Positions 25,102-32,670 of a stretch of DNA of 64,000 bases are shown piece by piece. A program made the translations under genes and the position numbers. The notes below the pieces were generated by a model that worked only from the letters and a program-made list of their open reading frames with translations, did not search any database and was not told the origin of the DNA. Numbering within the stretch: the stretch's first letter is position 1; each line of letters opens with the position of its first letter. The stretch comes from Winogradskyella jejuensis (GTDB lineage: Bacteria > Bacteroidota > Bacteroidia > Flavobacteriales > Flavobacteriaceae), in the NCBI RefSeq assembly GCF_900129745.1, contig NZ_FQWS01000001.1, positions 62,001 through 126,000 on the forward strand. Direction: 5' to 3'.

Positions 25102-25211
25102 TGATTATAATATTATTCTGCACTAAAATAAGTCAAATATTTAGGCTTAACTAATGTTAATAAAATGTTAATTTTTAGTACTATGCGTAACATAATACCT
25201 TCTTTTAGACA

Positions 25212-25219
25212 TATATTTG
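25212..25219 (+). promoter_or_regulatory. TAnnTTTG -7 element before the DUF4870 gene
   Basis: TATATTTG fits the flavobacterial -7 consensus and lies 28 bases before the ATG at 25248. No clear -33 element is seen. Confidence 0.4.
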
Positions 25220-25247
25220 TATAAGAAACTATTATATACTTTTTAAA

Positions 25248-25694
25248 ATGACAACCGAGCACCATAAAAACATAGCTACTTTTATACATTTATCCACCTT
25301 TTCTAGGTTTTTAATTCCGTTTGGAAACTTTTTAGGTCCTATAATACTATGGATTGCAAATAAAGATAAATCCGAATTTGTAGATAAGCACGGTAAGCAG
25401 GCTATAAATTTTCAGATAAGCATTTTACTGTATGCTTTAATTATTGGAACGATTAGTATTCCGTTTTTCATTTTTAAAGTTTTTAACGGCATCGATTTTA
25501 TAGATTTTAATGGTTTCTATGATTTTCATATTAATATAGGTAGACCTTCTCCTCTGTTATACATTACAGGTGGCATAGGTGTATTAGCCTTTCTAGGATT
25601 TTTAATTGAGTTAGCACTTATAGTAAGAGCTAGCCTTTCAGCTAGAGATGGAAAGGACTATCACTATCCATTAACCATCAATTTTTTAAAATAG
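25248..25694 (+). CDS. DUF4870-domain membrane protein
   Basis: A 148-residue protein with three or four membrane helices. The family signature is present: PFGNFLGPIILWIANKD followed by VDKHGKQAINFQIS near residues 24-62. DUF4870 proteins (Tic20-like fold) are small membrane proteins of unknown function, common near PspC and PadR genes. It is followed 20 bases later by the HExxH membrane protein. Confidence 0.88.
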   Translation: MTTEHHKNIATFIHLSTFSRFLIPFGNFLGPIILWIANKDKSEFVDKHGKQAINFQISILLYALIIGTISIPFFIFKVFNGIDFIDFNGFYDFHINIGRPSPLLYITGGIGVLAFLGFLIELALIVRASLSARDGKDYHYPLTINFLK

Positions 25695-25714
25695 TATAAG
25701 TCGAAAATTCAACA

Positions 25715-26263
25715 ATGAATTCAACCAAAAACATACTTAATTTAGGTTATTTTTCAATCTGCCTTGTCGCTGTGCTTATAACATTTTTGCTACACGAAAG
25801 TGTGCATTATTTAGCTGGTATGGTACTTGGCTATGATATGGAAATGACGCTAAACTCAGTAAATCTTGCTGACGGACAAACCTACAGTAAAGTGTGGCAC
25901 AACCATTTGGTTAGTATTTCTGGACCAATTTTTACGATTATTCAAGCCATTATTTTTTATAACATCATTTTAAAAACGAAAAATCTAAACTGGTATCCAT
26001 TTTTATTTGTGGCTTTTATTATGCGTTTAATGGCATCGGTTATTAGTTTTATTGGTGTTGCTAATGACGAAGCTCGTGTAAGCGAATGGTTGGGAATCGG
26101 TAAAATGACGCTTCCTATTATTGTCACCTTATTCTTATTCTGGCTTTGTTTCAAAGCCTCTCAAAAGGTGACTATCAGTTGGAAAGTAAACTTGGTAACA
26201 TTTGTTAATACAAGTTTTGGCATTACGGTAATCGTATATTTAAATCAATATTTTTTCAAATAA
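25715..26263 (+). CDS. Small HExxH membrane protein (M50-like putative zinc protease)
   Basis: A 182-residue protein with about five membrane helices. The first contains FLLHESVHYLAG, an HExxH zinc motif with His27, Glu28 and His31 inside the membrane, as in site-2 (M50) proteases. A conserved VSISGPIF segment follows, and GVANDEARVSEWLG may supply the third ligand. The classic M50 NxxPxxxLDG motif is not visible, so it may be a short divergent family or an inactive relative. It is 90 bases before the PadR-PspC genes, with a hairpin repeat in between. Confidence 0.75.
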   Translation: MNSTKNILNLGYFSICLVAVLITFLLHESVHYLAGMVLGYDMEMTLNSVNLADGQTYSKVWHNHLVSISGPIFTIIQAIIFYNIILKTKNLNWYPFLFVAFIMRLMASVISFIGVANDEARVSEWLGIGKMTLPIIVTLFLFWLCFKASQKVTISWKVNLVTFVNTSFGITVIVYLNQYFFK

Positions 26264-26281
26264 AATCATCAAATCAATCAA

Positions 26282-26307
26282 TACTCCTACGCTGAAGCTT
26301 CGGAGTA
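26282..26307. repeat. Hairpin repeat, copy 1 (before padR)
   Basis: TACTCC and GGAGTA arms with an internal GAAGCTTC palindrome, 26 bases in all, followed by ACAAATCAAAAAA. A second copy of the same layout lies at 28672-28697, with one arm pair changed on both sides (A-T to G-C). It ends 46 bases before the PadR start. Confidence 0.6.
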
Positions 26308-26353
26308 CAAATCAAAAAATGAACAGTTTATTAAAATTTAATCGCATTAAAGT

Positions 26354-26695
26354 ATGAAGATAGAAAACACAAAAGCACAAATGCGTAAGGGTGTTTTAGA
26401 ATACTGCATCTTGTCCATCTTAAAAGATGAAGACGCCTATGTTGCAGAAATTTTAGGCACACTTAAAGATGCAAAAATGCTTGTTGTAGAAGGAACCATT
26501 TATCCGCTATTAACAAGACTAAAAAATGCAGGACTTCTTAATTATCGTTGGGAAGAATCTACCTCAGGACCACCACGTAAATATTATGGTCTCACAGAAA
26601 CAGGAAAATTATTCCTTAAAGAATTAAACACCACTTGGAGTGAACTACAAAATGCAGTAAACCTAGTAACAAGCACAAAAACAACAAAGAAATGA
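26354..26695 (+). CDS. PadR-family transcriptional regulator
   Basis: A 113-residue PadR-type winged helix protein. The pattern LEYCILSILKDEDAYVAEILG, then EGTIYPLLTRLKNAGLL and GPPRKYYGLTETGK, covers helices 1-3 and the wing. PadR proteins are usually repressors and often control the membrane genes beside them. Its TGA overlaps the ATG of the PspC gene (ATGA), so the two are translationally coupled. It probably controls its own operon. Confidence 0.92.
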   Translation: MKIENTKAQMRKGVLEYCILSILKDEDAYVAEILGTLKDAKMLVVEGTIYPLLTRLKNAGLLNYRWEESTSGPPRKYYGLTETGKLFLKELNTTWSELQNAVNLVTSTKTTKK

Positions 26696-28554
26696 ATAAA
26701 ACAGTCAATATAAATTTAGCAGGGATATTCTTCCATATAGACGAAGACGCATATCTTAAGTTATCGCGCTATATTGAGGCTATAAAACGTTCATTTACAG
26801 ACTCTCAAGGTCGTTCGGAAATTATAGCAGATATAGAAGCTCGTATCGCAGAACTTTTTAGTGAGCGCATACAAAACGATAAACAAGTTGTAGGTATTAA
26901 GCTTGTTGACGAGGTCATTACCATCATGGGGCAACCAGAAGATTATTTGGTAGATGACGAAATTTTTGAAGACGAACCAACCTACTCTAAGCAAAGACAA
27001 ACCAAAAGCGGACCAACCAAAAAATTATACAGAGATACAGACAACTCCTATATTGGAGGCGTATCTGCAGGGTTAAGCCATTACTTAGGCATAGATATGT
27101 TATGGGTACGATTGCTGTGGGTGATTTTTGCCTTAGTATCTGGAGGTACCTTTGTATTAATCTACGTTATCTTTTGGGCATTAGTGCCTGAAGCATCAAC
27201 AACAGCTGAGAAACTTACCATGACTGGCGAGCCAGTAAATATCAGTAACATCGAAAAAAAAATTAAAGACGGAATTGATATTGTTTCAGAAAAAGTAAAA
27301 AATGTCGATTTTAAAAAACATGGTGACAATATAAAAGAAGGCTTTGAGAATGTAGCTGACAATATATCAGAAACAGTAAAAAGTGTAGATTTTGAAAAAC
27401 AAGGTGACCGACTAAAAAACAAATCTCGAAACTTTTTTGAAACCATAGGCGATATCGTAATGTTCTTCCTTAAGATATTTGCAAAGTTCTTCGGAGTTAT
27501 AATGATAATTACGGGGATAAGTGCTCTACTAGCATTACTCATAGGCTTCTTCACCGTTGGTGTGACAGACGTTGTACATTTCCCAGGAATGGATTTTATT
27601 GATGCAGCAAATGCAGCAAATATTCCTATTTGGCTAATGTCCCTCTTACTGTTTTTAGCCATTGGTATACCATTCTTCTTCTTGTTTTACTTAGGCTTAA
27701 AAATCTTAGTAAACAATTTAAAATCAATAGGAAATCCAGCAAAATTTACTTTGTTAGGTTTATGGATAATAGCAATCTTAGGACTTATTGTAACGGGAGT
27801 TAGACAAGCTACTGAGTATGCATATGATGCAGAGGTAGTATCAAAAAAAGAATTAAGTATTACAGCTAATGACACTTTAAGAATAAGTATGTCTGACTTT
27901 AAGAACTACAATAACAGGTATTATAGTCGTCGTAACGGATACAGAATCATAGAAGATGAAAATGGTAAAAATCTTGTCTCTTCAGACATTAAGCTTATCG
28001 TTTATTCTACTTCAGATTCTGTTGCAAAAGTGGTTGTTGTAAAAGAAGCCCGAGGAAGTAATTACAACATAGCCAAAGAGCGTGCAGAAAATATAGATTA
28101 TGAATACAAGTTTCTAGACAACGAATTACGATTAAGCAAATATCACAGTACAGCTTTCGATAATAAATATAGTGAACAAGAAGTAAGGGTTTTAATCTAT
28201 GTTCCAGAGGGTACAACACTTTATATTGACAAAAATACAGGTAGATACCAAAGAAGATACTATAACAATTACAATAGCATCATAGCTAATGCAAAAAATG
28301 GACACTACTTAAAAGTGATTAAAAATGATGTAGAATGTTTAGACTGTGATGAAGACGGAGTAGAAGTTGACACTGAAGATGATAACAAGACCACTTTAAA
28401 AATCAACTCAGAGGAAGGGATTCTTGTCAAATCTGGTGATAGTATAAAACTAAAAATAGATTCAGATGGCATTAAAGCCAATGGCTCTGATGTACAGGTA
28501 AGAATTGATGACGAAACTGGAGTAGAAATAAAAACTAAAAACAACGATAATTAA
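26692..28554 (+). CDS. PspC-domain multi-domain membrane protein
   Basis: A 620-residue protein. Residues 1-100 are a soluble head. The PspC domain (about 110-170) has YIGGVSAGLSHYLGIDMLWVRL and a membrane helix. Two amphipathic segments with a 27-residue period follow (VKNVDF at 202, VKSVDF at 229). Three further membrane helices lie between about 258 and 375, and a large C-terminal periplasmic beta-rich region (about 380-620) ends in an acidic Asp-rich tail. PspC is part of phage-shock-type envelope stress responses; no PspA or PspB is adjacent. The gene overlaps padR by four bases. Confidence 0.9.
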   Translation: MNKTVNINLAGIFFHIDEDAYLKLSRYIEAIKRSFTDSQGRSEIIADIEARIAELFSERIQNDKQVVGIKLVDEVITIMGQPEDYLVDDEIFEDEPTYSKQRQTKSGPTKKLYRDTDNSYIGGVSAGLSHYLGIDMLWVRLLWVIFALVSGGTFVLIYVIFWALVPEASTTAEKLTMTGEPVNISNIEKKIKDGIDIVSEKVKNVDFKKHGDNIKEGFENVADNISETVKSVDFEKQGDRLKNKSRNFFETIGDIVMFFLKIFAKFFGVIMIITGISALLALLIGFFTVGVTDVVHFPGMDFIDAANAANIPIWLMSLLLFLAIGIPFFFLFYLGLKILVNNLKSIGNPAKFTLLGLWIIAILGLIVTGVRQATEYAYDAEVVSKKELSITANDTLRISMSDFKNYNNRYYSRRNGYRIIEDENGKNLVSSDIKLIVYSTSDSVAKVVVVKEARGSNYNIAKERAENIDYEYKFLDNELRLSKYHSTAFDNKYSEQEVRVLIYVPEGTTLYIDKNTGRYQRRYYNNYNSIIANAKNGHYLKVIKNDVECLDCDEDGVEVDTEDDNKTTLKINSEEGILVKSGDSIKLKIDSDGIKANGSDVQVRIDDETGVEIKTKNNDN

Positions 28555-28596
28555 CAATTCAACCCAATCAATCAACCAGTCTGGACGACTAGGCCG

Positions 28597-28652
28597 ACAG
28601 TTCAGGTATTTAGAATTTTACTTACCAACCCATTTTTAAATATTTGAACTGT
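28597..28652. other. Inverted repeat between pspC and the first DUF2807 gene
   Basis: Arms 28597-28611 and 28638-28652 pair over 15 positions as RNA (two G-U pairs), around a 26-base loop. The 28560-28596 stretch before it has further short dyads (AGTC-TGGAC-GACT). There is no T-run, so a simple terminator is unlikely; it may stabilise or process the operon transcript. Confidence 0.5.
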
Positions 28653-28671
28653 TTTAATAATCAATCATCAA

Positions 28672-28697
28672 TGCTCCTTCGCTAAAGCTTCGGAGCA
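28672..28697. repeat. Hairpin repeat, copy 2 (before the first DUF2807 gene)
   Basis: TGCTCC and GGAGCA arms around AAAGCTTC-type sequence, 26 bases, then ACAAATCAAAAAA exactly as in copy 1 at 26282. The changed arm base is compensated on the other arm. It ends 21 bases before the ATG at 28719. Confidence 0.6.
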
Positions 28698-28718
28698 CAA
28701 ATCAAAAAACAAACAATT

Positions 28719-29453
28719 ATGAGCACATTAGCAAGAATTATCGCAGCAAGTATCGTGGCGCTTTTTATGACGTCATGCAATTTTGACATTAATCTCGGTC
28801 CTGGAGTTTCAGGAGACGGTAATGTAGTTACTAAAGAGCGTAATATTTCAAGCGACTTTGACAAAATAAAAGTTAGCAGAGGTATCGAAGTCTATATTAC
28901 ACAAGGTAATTCTACATCTCTAGAAGTAGAAGCTGATGAAAATTTACACGATGTTATTACTACAGAAGTTGATGAAGACAATGGTCTATTGAGAATATCT
29001 TCAAACGAAAACATAAAATCATCTAGTTCTAAAAAAGTGATTCTTAGTGTAAAAGACATATCATCAATAAGTACAACGAGTGGTTCATATGTAAATTCGG
29101 AGAACGCTTTCGATGTAGATAAATTAACCATTTCTTCAACTAGCGGTAGCCATGTAGATTTTGATATCACATCCAATAGCTTAAAAATTAATTCTACTAG
29201 TGGCGCTGGTGTTAAAATCAGTGGACAAACAAGAGAATTAAATGTTTCTGCAACTAGTGGAAGTTATATCAAAGCAGGTGACTTAAAAGCCGAAAACACA
29301 AGAGTATCTGCAACTAGCGGTGCAAATATTAGCGTTAATACTTCTAAAGAACTAACTGCAAATGCAACTAGTGGAGGCAGTATTAAATACTCAGGAAATC
29401 CAGAAAAGGTAACTAAAAGTGATGGCGTTTCTGGGAGTATAAGAGCAAACTAA
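28719..29453 (+). CDS. Lipoprotein with head-GIN (DUF2807) beta-helix domain
   Basis: A 244-residue lipoprotein. The signal ends in the lipobox MTSC with Cys20. The DUF2807 (head GIN) domain follows, with the segment SSDFDKIKVSRGIEVYITQG. From residue 120 it forms a regular ladder with TSG at 120, 141, 160, 179, 199 and 217, so each rung is 18-21 residues, as expected for a right-handed beta helix. The family is common beside PspC and PadR genes; the partner and role are unknown. It is separated from pspC by a 165-base structured gap. Confidence 0.9.
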   Translation: MSTLARIIAASIVALFMTSCNFDINLGPGVSGDGNVVTKERNISSDFDKIKVSRGIEVYITQGNSTSLEVEADENLHDVITTEVDEDNGLLRISSNENIKSSSSKKVILSVKDISSISTTSGSYVNSENAFDVDKLTISSTSGSHVDFDITSNSLKINSTSGAGVKISGQTRELNVSATSGSYIKAGDLKAENTRVSATSGANISVNTSKELTANATSGGSIKYSGNPEKVTKSDGVSGSIRAN

Positions 29454-29512
29454 TCAATCAAAATAAGAATACAACCAATCTTTACCGATGCTTATTTTTC
29501 GGTATAAAAAAG

Positions 29513-29552
29513 AACCATCTTAAACTACTTATTTAGTTTGGGATGGTTTTTG
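29513..29552 (+). terminator. Terminator after the first DUF2807 gene
   Basis: A 15-pair stem (29513-29527 with 29534-29548, two G-U pairs) closes the loop CTTATT and runs into TTTTTG. It ends the padR-pspC-DUF2807 transcript and separates it from the second DUF2807 gene. Confidence 0.8.
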
Positions 29553-29554
29553 TA

Positions 29555-29562
29555 TATATTTG
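29555..29562 (+). promoter_or_regulatory. TAnnTTTG -7 element of the second DUF2807 gene
   Basis: TATATTTG directly after the terminator, 75 bases before the ATG at 29638. The nearest TTG upstream is only 14 bases away, shorter than usual, so the -33 element is uncertain. Confidence 0.4.
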
Positions 29563-29637
29563 TTTAGAACATATAAACATCTGCATCACTTAAAAAAGCG
29601 TATAATAATTGAAGATGTTTATTTGAAATTGAATTTT

Positions 29638-30477
29638 ATGAAACTAAACAAATTACTATATGTTGTGTTTTTCCTATTTGGTATTATTCATTTAGGACAT
29701 GCGCAATCCAAAGAAAAAATTAAAGGAAATCGAGATGTAACGATAAAGCAAACCTATCTAGATAACTTTAATACGCTTATAATTAAAGATGATTTTGAAG
29801 TTCAAATCGCTTATAACAGTAAGGCTTCCGTTGAGATTGAGGCTGATGACAACTTGCATAGCGTCATAAATGCCGAAGTTAATTCTGGTGTTCTTTCAAT
29901 TAGTACTTCTAAGCGTATTACCTCTAAAAAGAAGCTTATCATTACTGTAAACTATAGTGATGGTTTAGAAAATATTCAACTCTATGATTCCGCTGAGTTA
30001 CGTTCCTTAACATCCATGGAACTTGATAATTTAGAGCTTAAAATTCAGAACAACTCTAGAGCATACCTAAATGTAAAGTCAAATTTATTTAATTTCTCTG
30101 CTACAGATAGGACTAAGAGTAGGTTAAACATTACTTCAGACAGTACTGCTTTTGTCATGAGTGATAATAGTAAAGTTGATGCCTTAGTTAATGGAAAAGC
30201 CTCTTCTTTTGATTTGTATCAGAATACTGATGCTACAATTGAAGGTGATGTTGAAAACACAACACTTCGTTTGGATAATAATGCCAATTTTATCGGTAAG
30301 AATTATAGCGTAAAAAATGCCGATGTTCTCATAGAGGCAAGTAGCGACCTTTCGCTAAACGTGATAACAAGCTTATTGCTTAAAGCCTCTGGGAATAGTG
30401 AAACTTATATCTATGGCGAACCCAAAATAGAGCTAGAACTCTTCACGGATACAGCCAAACTACAGAAAAAGAAATAA
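29638..30477 (+). CDS. Secreted DUF2807-domain protein
   Basis: A 279-residue exported protein with a signal peptide ending at GHAQ (about residue 23). It has a DUF2807 beta-helix domain (DNFNTLIIKDDFEVQIAYNSK near 39-60), but the TSG ladder of its neighbour is replaced by irregular Asp, Asn and Ser turns. It is a diverged paralogue of the preceding gene and is not a lipoprotein. The ATG at 29638 was preferred over TTG at 29560, since only it places the signal peptide at the N-terminus. It seems to have its own promoter and a strong terminator. Confidence 0.85.
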   Translation: MKLNKLLYVVFFLFGIIHLGHAQSKEKIKGNRDVTIKQTYLDNFNTLIIKDDFEVQIAYNSKASVEIEADDNLHSVINAEVNSGVLSISTSKRITSKKKLIITVNYSDGLENIQLYDSAELRSLTSMELDNLELKIQNNSRAYLNVKSNLFNFSATDRTKSRLNITSDSTAFVMSDNSKVDALVNGKASSFDLYQNTDATIEGDVENTTLRLDNNANFIGKNYSVKNADVLIEASSDLSLNVITSLLLKASGNSETYIYGEPKIELELFTDTAKLQKKK

Positions 30478-30509
30478 AAAAAGCCGAAGTTAAACTTCGG
30501 CTTTTTTCT
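30476..30509 (+). terminator. Bidirectional terminator between DUF2807 and trxB
   Basis: AAGCCGAAG (30481-30489), loop TTAAA, CTTCGGCTT (30495-30503), with A-run before and T-run after. It serves both convergent genes. Confidence 0.85.
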
Positions 30510-30525
30510 GTGCAAAATTTAAATC

Positions 30526-31509
30526 TTAATTATAAGTTGGTGTACTCACCTCAAACGTAGCGTCCTTAGCAGCTAAGTAACGCTCTGCGTCTAAAGCTGC
30601 CATACAACCTGTACCTGCAGCAGTAATAGCTTGTCTGTAAACATGGTCTGCAGCATCTCCACTCACAAATACACCTTCAACATTAGTCTTGCTTGTTCCT
30701 GGTTGTGCATTTATAATATAACCCGTCTCATCTAAATCTAGATAATCCTTAAAAATATCCGTATTTGGTTTATGCCCAATAGCTACAAAGAAGCCAGTGG
30801 CAGGAATTTCGTGAATATCTCCAGTTACATTGTTTCTCACTTTTACACCAGTAACCACTTGCCCATCACCTAATACCTCTTCAGTTTCAGTGTTATATAA
30901 AATTTCGATGTTCTCCGTATTCTTGACACGCTCAGCCATGATTTTAGAAGCTCTAAACTCATCTCTACGTACAAGCATAGTCACTTTTTTACATAGCTTA
31001 GAAAGGTAATGTGCCTCTTCGCAAGCTGAATCTCCAGCACCTACGATTACAGTTTCTTGATTTCTATAGAAAAACCCATCACAAACTGCACAAGCAGAAA
31101 CTCCTCCACCCAACTGTAAATATTTTTGCTCAGATGGCAATCCTAAATATTTTGCCGAAGCTCCTGTAGAAATAATTATGGTGTCTGCATGTATTTCTTT
31201 TTCTCCATTAACCCACACTTTGTGTATAGGTCCAGAAAAATCAACTTTAGTTATCCATCCGTGACGTACATCCGTTCCAAAACGCTCAGCTTGTTTTTGT
31301 AGTTGTATCATCATTTCTGGCCCTGTAATTCCGTCTGGATATCCAGGAAAATTCTCAACATCATTAGTTGTGGTTAGCTGACCACCAGGTTGCTCACCTT
31401 GATATAAAACTGGTGCCATATTTGCTCTTGCCGCATAAATCGCCGCGGTGTAACCAGCAGGTCCAGAGCCAATAATCAGGCATTTTACTCTTTCAATTGT
31501 ATCTGACAT
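30526..31509 (-). CDS. trxB: Thioredoxin-disulfide reductase
   Basis: A 327-residue flavoprotein that reduces thioredoxin with NADPH in the cytosol. The FAD site GSGPAGYTAA lies at 14-23, the redox pair CAVC at 140-143, the NADPH site GAGDSACEEA near 157-166, and the FAD-binding end GVFVSGDAADHVYRQAITAAGTG is complete. The length is normal. The start at 31509 (MSDTIERV) was chosen over ATG at 31521, because a TACTTTTG -7 element on the minus strand (31533-31540) would put the transcript start only about five bases before the earlier ATG. Confidence 0.96.
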   Translation of the reverse strand: MSDTIERVKCLIIGSGPAGYTAAIYAARANMAPVLYQGEQPGGQLTTTNDVENFPGYPDGITGPEMMIQLQKQAERFGTDVRHGWITKVDFSGPIHKVWVNGEKEIHADTIIISTGASAKYLGLPSEQKYLQLGGGVSACAVCDGFFYRNQETVIVGAGDSACEEAHYLSKLCKKVTMLVRRDEFRASKIMAERVKNTENIEILYNTETEEVLGDGQVVTGVKVRNNVTGDIHEIPATGFFVAIGHKPNTDIFKDYLDLDETGYIINAQPGTSKTNVEGVFVSGDAADHVYRQAITAAGTGCMAALDAERYLAAKDATFEVSTPTYN

Positions 31510-31672
31510 AATTTGTTTCATTTTATCAAAAACAAAAGTAGTTTTTTTACCCAGAACCTTACTTAGAAGTTATTAACAGTAGTAATGGTTTTATTCATAA
31601 TTTAAATAGCTGCAATTCGCATTATTTTTTTTTGTAACTTATTGACAATTAACTTCTTCAAATCAACCAATT

Positions 31673-32152
31673 ATGAGAACATCTATTTACACACTCCTAC
31701 TCCTACTCCTTTTTACATCGTGTAAAAATGAAAATGTTGAAAATAGTAAATCAGTAAATGAATCCAAACCATCAGAGCAATCAACAGAAACACCACTTGA
31801 AGGCAACTGGGAAATGATTGGCTTTTATAATTATAAGGATAATAAAGTCATTGATTCTTTTAGAACAAATGAAGGCTACAGACAAGTAAAAATGTTTAAC
31901 AAAAACAAAGTCATGTGGAGCAAATTGGTGCCTACAGACTCCATTGAATGGTTTGGTTATGGTAGTTATACAGCTACCGATTCTACTCTAACTGAGCAGA
32001 TGCAATATGGCTCAAGCGTTATGAATCAGATTATTGCTGAACAGAAAGAATTTAACTACAAATTAGTTGTTACCAAAAACACTTTTAGCCAGATAAGAAC
32101 AGATGATGAAGGCAATGCTGTATATTCAGAAAATTACAGACGAATAAATTAG
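31673..32152 (+). CDS. Lipoprotein of unknown function (lipocalin-like)
   Basis: A 159-residue lipoprotein. The signal ends in the lipobox FTSC with Cys17, followed by a Ser/Glu/Lys linker. The rest is a small beta-rich domain beginning LEGNWEMIGFYNYKDNKV, the usual opening of lipocalin-like lipoproteins in Bacteroidota, which bind or shield small hydrophobic molecules. It stands alone between trxB and a small membrane peptide gene. The role is not known. Confidence 0.8.
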   Translation: MRTSIYTLLLLLLFTSCKNENVENSKSVNESKPSEQSTETPLEGNWEMIGFYNYKDNKVIDSFRTNEGYRQVKMFNKNKVMWSKLVPTDSIEWFGYGSYTATDSTLTEQMQYGSSVMNQIIAEQKEFNYKLVVTKNTFSQIRTDDEGNAVYSENYRRIN

Positions 32153-32233
32153 AACTCCCTATTTTATATAGGAAAATTTGGATTTTTGAAATATTTTTCT
32201 TACTTTATAGATGAATCAAAAAAATAATTAAAC

Positions 32234-32383
32234 ATGAAATTTATAAAAGATAAAGAAGAGAGAAGAAGAGATTATATCTTTCAAAAAGACCGTTTAACTA
32301 AAAATACTGCAAAATTTGTTGCTGTGACCTTAATAGTATTAGTATGCGCAGTTGCAGTATCAGGAATATATTTTGAGATTTAA
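32234..32383 (+). CDS. Small membrane protein, 49 residues
   Basis: An ATG at 32234 opens 49 codons. The product has a strongly charged N-terminus (KDKEERRRDYIFQKDR) and one membrane helix (about 26-47, TAKFVAVTLIVLVCAVAVSG) ending FEI. The topology is that of a single-pass small membrane protein with its positive end in the cytosol. It sits just before a terminator and a tRNA. Such short proteins are usually missed in annotation; support is the clean charge-helix layout and the terminator directly after it. Confidence 0.6.
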   Translation: MKFIKDKEERRRDYIFQKDRLTKNTAKFVAVTLIVLVCAVAVSGIYFEI

Positions 32384-32403
32384 TATATTAACTCTTGAAA
32401 AAA

Positions 32404-32437
32404 GCAAAAGCCAGAATTTAAAATTCTGGCTTTTTTT
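32404..32437. terminator. Bidirectional terminator between the small gene and tRNA-Pro
   Basis: GCCAGAATTT (32410-32419) and AAATTCTGGC (32421-32430) form a ten-pair stem with A-run before and T-run after. It can end the plus-strand small gene and the minus-strand tRNA. Confidence 0.85.
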
Positions 32438-32438
32438 G

Positions 32439-32513
32439 TCGGGGTGGCAGGATTCGAACCTGCGACCTCCGCGTCCCAAACGCGGCGCGATAACCGGGCT
32501 ACGCTACACCCCG
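32439..32513 (-). tRNA. tRNA-Pro, anticodon UGG
   Basis: The minus strand folds as a full cloverleaf of 75 bases including the discriminator A. The acceptor stem is CGGGGTG with CACCCCG, the anticodon stem CCGCG/CGCGG has the loop TTTGGGA with anticodon TGG, and the T arm carries GGTTCGAATCC. No CCA is encoded. A promoter lies about 25 bases upstream and a terminator just after it. Open frames overlapping it on both strands are spurious. Confidence 0.97.
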
Positions 32514-32538
32514 AATATTGGTTATCATTTTCGGACTG

Positions 32539-32569
32539 CAAATATATACAAATTACAAGGTTTACCAAA
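32539..32569 (-). promoter_or_regulatory. Promoter of tRNA-Pro
   Basis: On the minus strand TTTG (plus 32566-32569), a 19-base spacer and TATATTTG (plus 32539-32546). This is a full match to the flavobacterial -33/-7 layout. The transcript would start about 20 bases before the tRNA. Confidence 0.6.
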
Positions 32570-32670
32570 CAACTTTTTAATTCTATTTAACCTTAACAAA
32601 TAATTTAGAGGACACCATTATTTATATCAGTTAATTTGTAGATAGAATTACTAATCAAAACCACCAAACT

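Noticed and set aside
27162..27662. 166-codon minus-strand frame inside the PspC gene
   Set aside because: The plus-strand PspC frame has clear domains and normal codon use; the reverse frame has no family pattern and is a shadow.
32352..32603. Open frames over tRNA-Pro on both strands (plus 32352-32603 and minus 32380-32568)
   Set aside because: Their protein text (for example SNLRPPRPKRG and AGSNPATPT) is the well-known false translation of tRNA genes.
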